Shown: positions 50,361 through 58,777 of the stretch, one piece after another
Position numbering within the stretch: position 1 is the first letter of the stretch
Layout: each line of letters begins with the position of its first letter
Assembly: GCA_945952045.1 (NCBI GenBank)
Contig: CAMFHE010000001.1
Location: 262,041 to 326,040 of the forward strand
DNA from: an uncultured Rhizobium sp.
Lineage (GTDB): Bacteria; Pseudomonadota; Alphaproteobacteria; Rhizobiales; Rhizobiaceae
Direction: 5' to 3'
Length of the DNA stretch: 64,000 nucleotides
Program-made: the position numbers and the translations under genes
Notes under the pieces: model-generated
Seen by the model: the letters and a program-made list of their open reading frames with translations, nothing else
Database searches by the model: none
Told to the model about the DNA's origin: nothing

Positions 50361-51766
50361 TGCGCATTCTGGCAATCGACCAAGGCACGACCTCCACACG
50401 GGCGATCCTGTTCGAAGACGGCAAGCACAGGCTGGTCGGCGCCCGCAAGCACCAGACCCGCCATCCGCAGCCCGGCTGGGTGGAGCAGGACGGGCAGGAA
50501 CTGCTCGCCAATATCGCCGCCCTCGTCGAGGCCGCCGGCCCCGTCGATGCCATCGCGCTCGACAATCAGGGCGAAAGCTGCCTTGCCTGGGATGGGCAGA
50601 CCGGCGAGCCGCTGTCGCCTGTCATCGTCTGGCAGGATGTGCGCACCGCCGAGGCGCTGGCCCGGATGGCTGATAGCGATGCAGCCGCCCTCAGCCGCGA
50701 TATCGCCGGCCTGCCGCTCGATCCCTACTTCTCCGCCTCCAAGCTTGGCTGGCTGATGCGCGAAAACGAGGCGGTGCGACAGGCGGTGGCCAGGGGGCGG
50801 CTGCGGCTGGGCACGACGGATGCGTTTTTCCTCGACCGCCTTGCAGGTGTCTTCGCCACCGATTGCGCCACGGCCTCCCGCACCGGGCTGATGAATATCG
50901 AGACCGGACAATGGGATAGCAGCCTCTGCGCGCTGTTTGGCGTGCCGATGGAAAGCCTGCCGGTCATCCGCGCCAACACCGCCGGCTTCGGCGCGATCGG
51001 CAAAGCGCCGGTCGCCGCCGCCATCGTCGACCAGCAGGCGGCGTTGTTCGGCCATGGCGCGCGCCGGGAGGGCGATGCGAAAATCACCTTCGGCACCGGT
51101 GCTTTCGCCCTGGCCGTCACCGGAAACACCCCGCGCCGCGCCGCGCTCGACAAAGGCCTGCTGCCGACGCTCGCCTGGGGTCTGGGCGACGGCCCCGTCT
51201 ATGCCATCGACGGTGGCGTTCAGGATGCGGGATCGGCGGTGGAATGGGCGTTGCGCGCCGGCCTTGCCGAGATGCTTTCGGATTTCGACGATCTCCCGGG
51301 GATGCCGGCAATTGCCCGCGGCCTTGTCTTCGCGCCGCTGTTTTCCGGCCTCGGTTGCCCGCATTGGGACCGCAGCGCCGGACCCATCCTGCTCGGACTT
51401 CAGCCGGATATGGGCAAGGCGGAGATGCGTCAGGCGCTGCTGGAAGGCATCGCCTTCCTCACCGCCGATGTCATCGAGGCCATGGATGGTATCTGCCCGC
51501 TGGGCGAGAGGCTCTCCATCGATGGCGGCCTGTCGAACAATCGCTATTTCTCGCAGTTTCTGGCGGATTGCCTCGGCAAGACCATCACCGTCGATGGTTT
51601 TGCCGAACGCACCGCCTTCGGCGCCGCCGCGCTTGCCGCACAAGCGCTAGGGCGGACACTGACGCTTGAGACGCAGCCCGCAACCCTGCTTAAACCGCGC
51701 GCGATGGACCCCGGCCTCCGCCAGCGCTTTCAGGATGCCCTCAGCCGCGCCCGCAACTGGCGTTAG
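50360..51766 (+). CDS. FGGY-family carbohydrate kinase, glycerol kinase-like
   Basis: 468 residues. N-terminus ILAIDQGTTSTRAILF matches the phosphate-1 motif, WVEQDGQELL is shared with glycerol kinases, IVWQDVRTAEAL follows, and GTGAFALAVTG and LSIDGGLSNNRYFSQFLADCLG lie in the C-terminal half. It is about 30 residues shorter than E. coli GlpK. ATG at 50360 overlaps the oxidoreductase stop (TGATG). It would phosphorylate glycerol or a related polyol. The last 26 bp overlap the converging XRE gene. Confidence 0.9.
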   Translation: MRILAIDQGTTSTRAILFEDGKHRLVGARKHQTRHPQPGWVEQDGQELLANIAALVEAAGPVDAIALDNQGESCLAWDGQTGEPLSPVIVWQDVRTAEALARMADSDAAALSRDIAGLPLDPYFSASKLGWLMRENEAVRQAVARGRLRLGTTDAFFLDRLAGVFATDCATASRTGLMNIETGQWDSSLCALFGVPMESLPVIRANTAGFGAIGKAPVAAAIVDQQAALFGHGARREGDAKITFGTGAFALAVTGNTPRRAALDKGLLPTLAWGLGDGPVYAIDGGVQDAGSAVEWALRAGLAEMLSDFDDLPGMPAIARGLVFAPLFSGLGCPHWDRSAGPILLGLQPDMGKAEMRQALLEGIAFLTADVIEAMDGICPLGERLSIDGGLSNNRYFSQFLADCLGKTITVDGFAERTAFGAAALAAQALGRTLTLETQPATLLKPRAMDPGLRQRFQDALSRARNWR

Positions 51767-52580
51767 CGTCTGCCACCATCTCACGAATCCGCTCGGCGAT
51801 TTCGGGATCGACGGGATTGTAGACGACGAGGTTGAGATCGGGGCGGCCATCGACGGCAAAGCCCGAATATTCCAGCTCGATATCGCCGAGAACGGGATGG
51901 CGCAGCCGCTTTGTGCCCTCGCCATGCGAAACCACATGGTTTTCCCGCCACAGCGCCTCGAATTGCGGGCTTGCGGCGCAGAGTTCGTCGACGAGATCGG
52001 TGATCTCGGAGGCAGCACCCGCGCGCGCCACATCGGCGCGGAAGGCGCCGACCAGAAAGCGCGCCATCGCTTCCCAATCGTGCTGGAAATTGCGAACCTT
52101 CGGGCTGATGAACATCAGCCGCAGGATATTGCGCTCGCCGGGCGGCAGCTGGTCGTAATCGGTCATGACGATGGTCGCCGCCCGGTTCCAGGCGACGATA
52201 TCCCAGGCGGCGGTGCGGATCAGCGCCGGGCTGGCAACCAGCGTATCGATCAGCCGCTGCAGGCGCGGGCTGACGCCATCGACGGCGGTGTAGCGGATCT
52301 CCGGCGGCCTGCCGAGCGCCAGCATGAACAGATGCTCGCGCTCCGGCTCGGTCAGCATCAGGCCACGGGCAATGCGGTTGAGCACATCGGCGGACGGCGC
52401 GCCGCCGCGCCCCTGTTCCAGCCAAGTATACCAGGTGGAACTGATATTGGCGCGCTGCGCCACCTCCTCGCGGCGAAGACCGGGCGTACGCCTGCGGCCG
52501 GAAAAGCCGAACACGGCGGGATCGAGCCGGGCGCGGCGGTCGCGCAGGAACAGGCCAAGGGCGGTGGTTTCGGTGTTCAT
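51741..52580 (-). CDS. XRE-family regulator with MmyB-like ligand-binding domain
   Basis: 279 residues. HTH region GLFLRDRRARLDPAVFG...RRTPGLRREEVAQRANISSTWYTWLEQGR near 10-60, then the MmyB-like PAS domain (RLIDTLVASPALIRTAAWDIVAWNRAA). RRTPGLRREEVA is characteristic. Such regulators usually stand divergent from an SDR gene they control, as here. The 3' end overlaps the FGGY kinase gene by 26 bp in convergent orientation. Confidence 0.92.
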   Translation of the reverse strand: MNTETTALGLFLRDRRARLDPAVFGFSGRRRTPGLRREEVAQRANISSTWYTWLEQGRGGAPSADVLNRIARGLMLTEPEREHLFMLALGRPPEIRYTAVDGVSPRLQRLIDTLVASPALIRTAAWDIVAWNRAATIVMTDYDQLPPGERNILRLMFISPKVRNFQHDWEAMARFLVGAFRADVARAGAASEITDLVDELCAASPQFEALWRENHVVSHGEGTKRLRHPVLGDIELEYSGFAVDGRPDLNLVVYNPVDPEIAERIREMVADANASCGRG

Positions 52581-52596
52581 GGCTTTCCTGTTGGCA

Positions 52597-52612
52597 ATTA
52601 TAATAGGATAAT
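52597..52612. promoter_or_regulatory. Inverted repeat in the XRE/SDR divergent promoter
   Basis: ATTAT-AATAGG-ATAAT in an A+T-rich stretch upstream of both divergent genes; a candidate operator or -10 region for the XRE regulator. Evidence is only position and symmetry. Confidence 0.3.
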
Positions 52613-52677
52613 GTCACTACTTTAACAGAATAAAACGCTCGTCAATAGTGGTCTCGTCAACAACGCGGAGACATCCC

Positions 52678-53568
52678 ATGCGTATTTTCGTCACCGGAGC
52701 CACCGGTTTCATCGGCTCGGCGGTCGTGCCGGAACTCCTGAAGGCGGGCCATCAGGTCATCGGCCTCACCCGGTCCGAAGCCGGCGCGCAGGCGCTGCAA
52801 AAGGCGGGCGCCGAGGTGCACCATGGCACGCTGGAAGAGCCGGAAAGCCTGCGGCGCGGCGCGGAACAGGCCGAAGCCGTCATCCATGCGGCCTTCGATC
52901 ACGATTTTTCCCGCTTTGCCGAAAACTGCGAAAAGGATGGCCGCGCCATCCGGGCGCTAGGCGAGGCGTTGAAAGGCTCCAGCCGGCCGCTGCTGATCAC
53001 CGCCGGCACCGGCCTTGGCAGCTCCGAACACGGCAAGCCGGCGACCGAGGATGTCTGCAATCTCGACCATCCCAATCCGCGCGTCGCCTCGGAAATGGCC
53101 GGCAATGTGCTGCTGGATGCCGGCGTCAACGTCTCCGTCATGCGGCTGCCGCAGGTACACAACACGCTGCGCCAGGGGCTGGTCACGCCGCTCATCGGCA
53201 TTGCCCGCGACAAGGGCGTCGCCGCCTATGTGGGTGAGGGGCGCAACCGGTTTCCGGCCGGCCATCTGAGCGATGTCGCGCTGCTCTACCGGCTGGCGAT
53301 CGAGCGTGGCGAGGCAGGCGCCCGCTATCACGCGGTCGACGAGGAAGGCATCGATACGCGCACGATTGCCGAAGCGCTGGGCCGTGGCCTGAAGCTGCCG
53401 GTCGTTTCCATTCCGGCGGACGAGGCGGGCGCGCATTTCGGCTGGATGTCGATTTTCGCAGGCCTCGACATGCCCGCATCCAGCGCCTGGACCCGCCGCA
53501 CCCTTGGCTGGAACCCCAAAGGCCCGGGCCTGATCACCGACCTAGACGCCATGGATTACGATGCGTGA
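52678..53568 (+). CDS. NAD-dependent epimerase/dehydratase-type extended SDR
   Basis: 296 residues from the ATG at 52678, which has GGAGA before it. MRIFVTGATGFIGSAVVPELLKAGH is the Rossmann start of extended SDRs. The catalytic YxxxK is not obvious at the usual place, which is common in the atypical subgroup. Its target of regulation is likely the divergent XRE-MmyB gene product. Substrate unknown. Confidence 0.88.
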   Translation: MRIFVTGATGFIGSAVVPELLKAGHQVIGLTRSEAGAQALQKAGAEVHHGTLEEPESLRRGAEQAEAVIHAAFDHDFSRFAENCEKDGRAIRALGEALKGSSRPLLITAGTGLGSSEHGKPATEDVCNLDHPNPRVASEMAGNVLLDAGVNVSVMRLPQVHNTLRQGLVTPLIGIARDKGVAAYVGEGRNRFPAGHLSDVALLYRLAIERGEAGARYHAVDEEGIDTRTIAEALGRGLKLPVVSIPADEAGAHFGWMSIFAGLDMPASSAWTRRTLGWNPKGPGLITDLDAMDYDA

Positions 53569-53573
53569 CCGCC

Positions 53574-53599
53574 GGCGCGGCCTGCCTTACAGCCGCGCC
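53574..53599. terminator. Hairpin between convergent SDR and YafY genes
   Basis: GGCGCGGC, ten-base loop, GCCGCGCC, a perfect 8-bp stem covering the 3' end of the YafY gene. No T-run; a weak bidirectional terminator candidate. Confidence 0.35.
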
Positions 53600-54264
53600 A
53601 GATAATCCTTGAACCGGCGCCCCTTCTGCAAACGAAAGGTGGCGCCGGTCTCTTCGATCCCGGCAATGCGATCGAGCCTGAAATTGCGGAAATCGTCGCG
53701 CAGCTCGCACCAGGCAGTGAGCAGCCAGACATCATCGAAAAGCGTCAGGCCAAGGCTATGGACAGCGCGCCGGCTGGCCCGGCCTTCGAGCTCGAGATAG
53801 GTCAGCTCCACGATGCGCCGCTCACGAATGGCCCTGCGCAGAAGGCTGCTCCATTGCGCGGCGAGATCGTCACCCGCGCGTGGCCGCGTGACCGCAAGCA
53901 GCGGAAGCGTGCGGAACCGCGCGCCGTCATCCTCGCCCATCGCCGCCGCGACCTTGCCGGAGACGCGCGCGGCCGCCTCGTGCAGCGTGCCGCCATCGCG
54001 CGCCATCACCAGCCGCAGGCCGAGCATGATCGCTTCCATCTCGTCGGGATCGAATTGCAGCGGCGGCAGGAAATAGCCGCGCTCCAGCTGATAACCAAGC
54101 CCGGACTCGCCGCGAACTGGCGCGCCCATGGCCTGTAGGCTGACGACGTCGCGATAGATCGTGCGCGGGGAAACGCCGAGCCGCTGCGCCAGCGCTTCGG
54201 CCGAAACCGGCTGACGGGCAAGACGAAGCTCATCGAGAAGCGCAAACTGGCGAAGGGTTTTCAT
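53587..54264 (-). CDS. YafY/WYL-family transcriptional regulator
   Basis: 225 residues from the ATG at 54264 (MKTLRQFALLDELRLARQPV). N-terminal HTH_11 (VSAEALAQRLGVSPRTIYRDVVSLQAMGAPV), then GYQLERGYFLPPLQFDPDEMEAIMLGLRLV and a C-terminal WYL-type domain that usually binds a ligand or nucleic acid. It is divergent from the ABM-like gene, with a strong inverted repeat in the shared promoter. Confidence 0.9.
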   Translation of the reverse strand: MKTLRQFALLDELRLARQPVSAEALAQRLGVSPRTIYRDVVSLQAMGAPVRGESGLGYQLERGYFLPPLQFDPDEMEAIMLGLRLVMARDGGTLHEAAARVSGKVAAAMGEDDGARFRTLPLLAVTRPRAGDDLAAQWSSLLRRAIRERRIVELTYLELEGRASRRAVHSLGLTLFDDVWLLTAWCELRDDFRNFRLDRIAGIEETGATFRLQKGRRFKDYLARL

Positions 54265-54283
54265 CGTCCCGATCTGTAGCACA

Positions 54284-54306
54284 CCCCTGACAGAAGGTGT
54301 CAGGGG
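54284..54306. promoter_or_regulatory. YafY-type operator, perfect inverted repeat
   Basis: CCCCTGACA, 5-bp spacer GAAGG, TGTCAGGGG: 9-bp perfect arms between the divergent YafY and ABM-like genes (20 bp before the YafY start, 49 bp before the other). The size and position suit an operator of the WYL regulator rather than a terminator. Confidence 0.7.
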
Positions 54307-54354
54307 GAGGGCGCTAGGTGCAGCGTGTCAACAACATTCGGGAGCCAAGAGGCC

Positions 54355-54954
54355 ATGACAAAACGCTGCGTCGAAATCGTCACCTATCACGTTCACAATG
54401 CCGAGGAGGCCGACCGGCATGTCGCAGCCGCGCGCCGGCTTGCCGAAGCATTGCCGGGCTTTGGCGGCTGGGTGCCGCTCAGCGGCGGTGAGGCGCTGAC
54501 GGCGCGAGCCGATATCGTTGTCTGGGAAAGCCACGAGGCGGCGAAGGCCGCAGCCGAAATTGTCGCTGCTGGGCCCGATTTCGCTGAATTCCGGGCCAGC
54601 ATCCGCGATTTTGGGGCCATGGGCCATTATGGCGCGCCCGCTGGCGGCGTGGCGTCGATTCAGGCCGGCGAGGGTGTCGAGATCGGACGGTTTCGCCTGC
54701 GCGACGGCATCGACGAAGACACGATGCGACGCGCCCATGCCGCGATGATCGCCGGCCATCTGTCGCATCAGCGAGGCTGGCGCGGGCAAAGGCTGATCCG
54801 CCTGCAGGATGGCAGCTTTATCGATCTCGCCTTCGCCGATACTCAAACCACGGCGCAGACCATCTGCAACAGCTGGGCCGGGCAGCCGGATTGCGATGCA
54901 TTCCTGGCGCTGATCGAGCCTGAAAGCATGGAGTTCGGTTCAGTGATCGGCTGA
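54355..54954 (+). CDS. ABM/dimeric alpha-beta-barrel-like hypothetical protein
   Basis: 199 residues from the ATG at 54355 (MTKRCVEIVTYHVHN), with GGAGCCAAGAGG before it; the frame begins earlier at a GTG next to the operator. CVEIVTYHVHNAEEADRHVAAARRLAEALPGFGGWVPL fits an antibiotic-biosynthesis-monooxygenase-like barrel. The C-terminal half (GFRLRDGIDEDTMRRAHAAM...) may be a second such domain. Likely target of the divergent YafY regulator. The 3' end overlaps the GNAT gene by 15 bp. Confidence 0.75.
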   Translation: MTKRCVEIVTYHVHNAEEADRHVAAARRLAEALPGFGGWVPLSGGEALTARADIVVWESHEAAKAAAEIVAAGPDFAEFRASIRDFGAMGHYGAPAGGVASIQAGEGVEIGRFRLRDGIDEDTMRRAHAAMIAGHLSHQRGWRGQRLIRLQDGSFIDLAFADTQTTAQTICNSWAGQPDCDAFLALIEPESMEFGSVIG

Positions 54955-55656
54955 TCCGGCGCGGATGTCGGCAATCGAGCGCTTCTGGCGGCCGTCATCG
55001 AAATTGCCGTGTTCGAGCCAGGCCTCGAACACGGCGCGATGTCGCGGCCATTCGGCTGCCAGCATCGAATACATGCAGATGTCGCGCGGCCGGCCCTTGA
55101 GCAGCAACCCTTCGCGCAGCGTTCCCTCATATACGAAACCCAGGCGGTCGGCGGTGGCGCGCGACCTGCTGTTTTCGGCCGTACAGGTCCATTCCAGCCG
55201 GCGATAGCCGAGTTCCTTGAACACATGCCGCAGGATGACATAGAGCGCTTCGGTGGCCAGCGTCGTGCGCTGCATGGCAGGGGTGAACAGCACATAGCCC
55301 AACTCGACGACCCGATGTGCGATCCTTGCCTCCATCAGACAAAGCCAACCGAGCGGCGAGCCATTGAGATCGGCTACGGTGAAAAAAGCGCGCTTGGGGT
55401 CAGCCACCAGTTCGCCGACATGTCCGGCAAAGGCAATCTCGTCGGCAAATGGGCCAACCTTCATTTCCGCCCAGGTGGCGGCCATGTGCGCATCATGGGA
55501 AAGCCGGTAAAGCACGGCGGCATCAGCTGCCACATCCAGTGGCCGCAAGTAGCCATGGCGCCCGACAATCGTCGTCGCCACGGGCGGGCGCAAGGCGGCT
55601 GCCGTCCCGTCGGCAAGGTTCGAGTTCGCTTCAAAGACGTTTTCCGCCTCCCGCAT
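54940..55656 (-). CDS. GNAT acetyltransferase, RimJ/RimL type
   Basis: 238 residues. An unusual N-terminal stretch of about 25 residues (MREAENVFEANSNLADGT) precedes the domain; LRPLDVAADAAVLYRLSHD begins the fold. VELGYVLFTPAMQRTTLATEAL and RLEWTCTAENSRSRATADRLGFVYEGTLREG carry the acetyl-CoA-binding and typical C-terminal motifs. Converges on and overlaps the ABM-like gene by 15 bp. Substrate unknown. Confidence 0.87.
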   Translation of the reverse strand: MREAENVFEANSNLADGTAAALRPPVATTIVGRHGYLRPLDVAADAAVLYRLSHDAHMAATWAEMKVGPFADEIAFAGHVGELVADPKRAFFTVADLNGSPLGWLCLMEARIAHRVVELGYVLFTPAMQRTTLATEALYVILRHVFKELGYRRLEWTCTAENSRSRATADRLGFVYEGTLREGLLLKGRPRDICMYSMLAAEWPRHRAVFEAWLEHGNFDDGRQKRSIADIRAGSADH

Positions 55657-55719
55657 CGCCCATACTCCCCAGACAGGCCCTGATGCTACCTCATCCCCTT
55701 TATAACATGTAAAGGCTCG

Positions 55720-56673
55720 CTAGCGCCAGTTGGACGGGTCGATGTTCAAAGAAGGATAGAGGGCGCTGACTTCCGTAAGGTCGCGGTTCAGCTCGGCAAT
55801 CATCCAGTCGCGGATCTCGGCGACGATGGGCCGGGCGGGCTTGTCGCGCAGCCGCACGAGATGGCAGCGGCGGCCGGTGACCATCAATTGTTCACGCGCC
55901 GGAACCAGCGCCTTGGTGCGCAGCCAATGCGCTACGACATTCAACCAACCGAGCGCGATGCCCTGGCCCAGAAGCGCCGCCTGTACGACGATGGCATAAT
56001 CCGAAAAGATCATTGAATTGGTGGTATCGCCCTCTCTGGCCGGCGAAAACAGGCTCGACCAGTCCGGCTGTGCGTCGCTGAGATTGATCGTCGTGTCCGG
56101 CTCCCGCTTGAGATCGCCGACCGCCGCGGAATGGCTTTCCCTGTAGGTGGCGCTGCAGATCGGCATGAGGATCTCAGGCATGACGAAGGTCGCCTCATGC
56201 CTTTCGTCCGGCCCATTGATGAAACGCATGCCGAGATCGACATCGTTGACGGGGCCGGACAGCGCCCCCATCACCAGTTGGAAACGCAAATCGACGGACG
56301 GAAAGGCCTTCTTGAAATCCGCCATGCGCGGCATCATCCAATGGGTGGTGAAGCCCGTGGAAACCGACAGCGACACCGTCTCGATGCCGATGCGGCGATC
56401 CTCGATCTCGCGAAGCGCGCTCTCGATCCCCGAAAATCCCCGGGCAATGGCGTCGAACAGCAATTGCCCGGCCTCGGTAAGGCAAACGCCGCCGGGCTGG
56501 CGCACGAAAAGCGGCGTGTCGAGATGTTCCTCCAGCCGCGCCATCATGCGGCTCACCGCGGCCGGCGTCACATTCAGCTCGTCGGCGGCCTTGGAGAAAT
56601 TCAGGTGGCGCGCGGCGGCTTCGAAAGTAAAGAGGCCGTTCATGGACGGCAGGGATCGGCGCAGATTTGACAT
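55720..56673 (-). CDS. LysR-family regulator, GcvA-like
   Basis: 317 residues. HTH at 1-65: RRSLPSMNGLFTFEAAARHLNFSKAADELNVTPAAVSRMMARLEEHL, with the GcvA-type opening. The substrate domain contains VSLSVSTGFTTHWMMPRMADFKKAFP. It is divergent from the second polyamine-type ABC system, which it may regulate. A palindrome starts right before its ATG. Confidence 0.92.
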   Translation of the reverse strand: MSNLRRSLPSMNGLFTFEAAARHLNFSKAADELNVTPAAVSRMMARLEEHLDTPLFVRQPGGVCLTEAGQLLFDAIARGFSGIESALREIEDRRIGIETVSLSVSTGFTTHWMMPRMADFKKAFPSVDLRFQLVMGALSGPVNDVDLGMRFINGPDERHEATFVMPEILMPICSATYRESHSAAVGDLKREPDTTINLSDAQPDWSSLFSPAREGDTTNSMIFSDYAIVVQAALLGQGIALGWLNVVAHWLRTKALVPAREQLMVTGRRCHLVRLRDKPARPIVAEIRDWMIAELNRDLTEVSALYPSLNIDPSNWR

Positions 56674-56686
56674 TACATCATGTAAT
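56672..56686. promoter_or_regulatory. Palindrome at the LysR start, LTTR-box candidate
   Basis: ATTACAT-C-ATGTAAT has perfect 7-bp arms and ends at the LysR start codon. It matches the T-N11-A form of a LysR-type box and could mediate autoregulation. Confidence 0.5.
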
Positions 56687-56909
56687 ATCGCAATGAACTT
56701 TTTTTCAATTGCTAAGATCGCTTTTCTTTGGTCTCTTCATGCTTAACGAAGACGCCAAGATCTTCACACGAAAATGGGGAGCGTGACATTGAGACATCGG
56801 CGCATGAGCCATGCGCGCGATCTTGAAGCTCATGTTCAGGTTTGCCGCTCAAAAGGAACACGCGCTTGGCGCTGCACGCCAAAGTGTCGATTTGTCGTAG
56901 TGGAATCAA

Positions 56910-57998
56910 ATGATTGAACACAAAGACCGTGAGCGCCTGGGCGTTTCCGTGCGCCGCGCCACAAAGTCCTATGGCATTTTCACCGCCCTCGACGAGGTGA
57001 GCTTAGAGGTTCAGCCGGGCGAGTTCATGTCCATTCTCGGGCCCTCCGGTTCCGGCAAGACCACGTTTCTCGGCATTCTCGGCGGTTTCGTCCAGCCGAC
57101 CTCCGGCTCTATCTGGCTCGGTGATCGCGATATTACATTAGAGCCTCCACACCGCCGCAATATCGGCATCGTCTTCCAGAACTACGCGCTGTTTCCGCAT
57201 ATGAATGTCGGCGACAACATCACCTTTCCTCTACGCGCCCGCCGCCTGCCGAAATCCACCTGGGGGCCGAAACTGAAGGCGGCGCTCGATATGGTCGAGC
57301 TCGGCGGCTACGAAAACCGCAAGATCCATGAATTGTCCGGCGGCCAGCGGCAGCGTGTGGCGCTGGCCCGCGCCATGATCTTCGAGCCGGGCCTCATCCT
57401 GATGGACGAACCGCTCTCGGCGCTCGACAAGCAATTGCGCGAGACGATGCAGATCGAGCTGAAGCGCCTACACAAGCGGCTCGGCGCCACCATCGTCTAT
57501 GTCACCCACGATCAGCGCGAGGCGCTGACGATGAGCGACCGTGTGGCGATCATGAACAAGGGGCGTTTCGCCCAGATCGATACGCCGGAACGCCTTCACG
57601 ACAACCCGGCCAGCGCCTTCGTCGCGCGCTTCATCGGCGAGGCGACGCTGCTGCCGGTCCGACGCGGTGACAAACACACTGTGCTTCTCGGCGAAACGCC
57701 GCTGCAGACAGCGCTTTCCGTTCCGCCCGGTGAAAATCTGCGTCTCGTCGTCCATTCGGAAAAACTGGTCGTTGCCGACCCCGGCCTTTCCGGCATGAAC
57801 CTGCTCGATGCCACGGTGACAGACACGCTTTACCAGGGCGAGAGCATTCGCGTTTTCGTCAGCCTCGCCGGCGGCGGCGAGCTCAGTTTCAGGCTTCCCA
57901 GCAACCATGCGGGCAGGGCGCTTCTGAAGGCGCCGGGCGAGCGGATTTCCCTCGCCCTGCATCCGGAAGACACGATCGTGGTTCCGGACGAAGCCTGA
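56910..57998 (+). CDS. ABC transporter ATP-binding protein, PotA type (second system)
   Basis: 362 residues. Walker A GPSGSGKTT, FQNYALFPHMNVGDNI, signature [15 protein letters not shown], Walker B LILMDEPLSALD, VTHDQ and a C-terminal TOBE domain. A 38-bp gap leads to the HAD gene. The matching binding protein and permeases lie 2-6 kb downstream, so the system is split by two enzyme genes. The upstream 236-bp region carries the LysR palindrome. Confidence 0.92.
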   Translation: MIEHKDRERLGVSVRRATKSYGIFTALDEVSLEVQPGEFMSILGPSGSGKTTFLGILGGFVQPTSGSIWLGDRDITLEPPHRRNIGIVFQNYALFPHMNVGDNITFPLRARRLPKSTWGPKLKAALDMVELGGYENRKIHELSGGQRQRVALARAMIFEPGLILMDEPLSALDKQLRETMQIELKRLHKRLGATIVYVTHDQREALTMSDRVAIMNKGRFAQIDTPERLHDNPASAFVARFIGEATLLPVRRGDKHTVLLGETPLQTALSVPPGENLRLVVHSEKLVVADPGLSGMNLLDATVTDTLYQGESIRVFVSLAGGGELSFRLPSNHAGRALLKAPGERISLALHPEDTIVVPDEA

Positions 57999-58036
57999 CC
58001 AGCCATTCCTAATTCCATCAAACAAGGAAACAGACG

Positions 58037-58759
58037 ATGCAACTCACCCAATTCAAGGTCATGACTTTCGACGTGGTCGGAACTTTGATCGACTTCGAAA
58101 GCGGTGTTCTGAATGCCGTGCGCGCGCTTGGCGGCGACAAGGCGGCCAAGGCTTCGGATGACGAGATCTTCGAGCCCTACAAGCGTGGCCGCGACAAGTT
58201 TTACGGCCGTTCCTCCTTCGCCATGAAGGATGTCTATCTCTCGCTCGCCGCCGAGCTTGGCTACAAGAACGACGACGCCACGGCGGAAGCGTTTCAGCTT
58301 GCCGTGTTGCGCTGGCCGGCCTTTGCAGACTCCGTCGAGGCGCTGGCGCGCCTGCGCAAGAATTTTCGTCTCGTGGCCATGACCAATGCCGACCGAACCG
58401 CCTTCTCGGCCTATTCGGATACGCTCGGCAATCCCTTCCACGACAGCGTCACTTGCGACGATACCGGCTGCGCCAAGCCGAACCCGCAATTCTTCGCTTT
58501 CAACAAGGGTCGCCAGTCGGCCTTCGGTTACAAGCAGTCCGAGATCCTGCATGTCGCGCAGAGCCAGCATCACGATATCGGCGTCGCCCGCGAGCTTGGC
58601 TACACCACCTGCTGGATCGAGCGGCGCCAGGGCCAGCAGGGTTTTGGCGGCACGCCGACCCCGAAATCGCTTACCAAGCCGGACTTCCACTTCTCCTCGC
58701 TGAAGCAGCTCGCCGATGCCGTGGATGCCGAGCTCGCCGCCGGCGTCAAGGCAGCCTGA
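58037..58759 (+). CDS. HAD-superfamily hydrolase, type II haloacid-dehalogenase-like
   Basis: 240 residues. Nucleophile Asp12 lies in TFDVVGTLIDFESG, followed by LVAMTNADRTAF (motif 2), and a PNPQFFAFN segment with the conserved Lys/Pro region. The fold and length fit HAD type II; true dehalogenases have further conserved residues that I cannot confirm. It may dephosphorylate or dehalogenate an imported compound. Ribosome-binding AAGGAAA precedes the ATG. Confidence 0.87.
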   Translation: MQLTQFKVMTFDVVGTLIDFESGVLNAVRALGGDKAAKASDDEIFEPYKRGRDKFYGRSSFAMKDVYLSLAAELGYKNDDATAEAFQLAVLRWPAFADSVEALARLRKNFRLVAMTNADRTAFSAYSDTLGNPFHDSVTCDDTGCAKPNPQFFAFNKGRQSAFGYKQSEILHVAQSQHHDIGVARELGYTTCWIERRQGQQGFGGTPTPKSLTKPDFHFSSLKQLADAVDAELAAGVKAA

Positions 58760-58777
58760 GGACGGAAACAGACAACG

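Noticed and set aside
47635-51643. Three long open frames on the - strand (47635-48912, 48891-50399, 50246-51643)
   Set aside because: All overlap the GlpA-like, FAD/NAD oxidoreductase and FGGY kinase genes, which carry full motif sets; the minus-strand translations show none.
55697-55715. CCTTTA...TAAAGG inverted repeat as lysR terminator
   Set aside because: The 6-bp A+T-rich stem is weak, has no T-run on the minus strand and could be chance.
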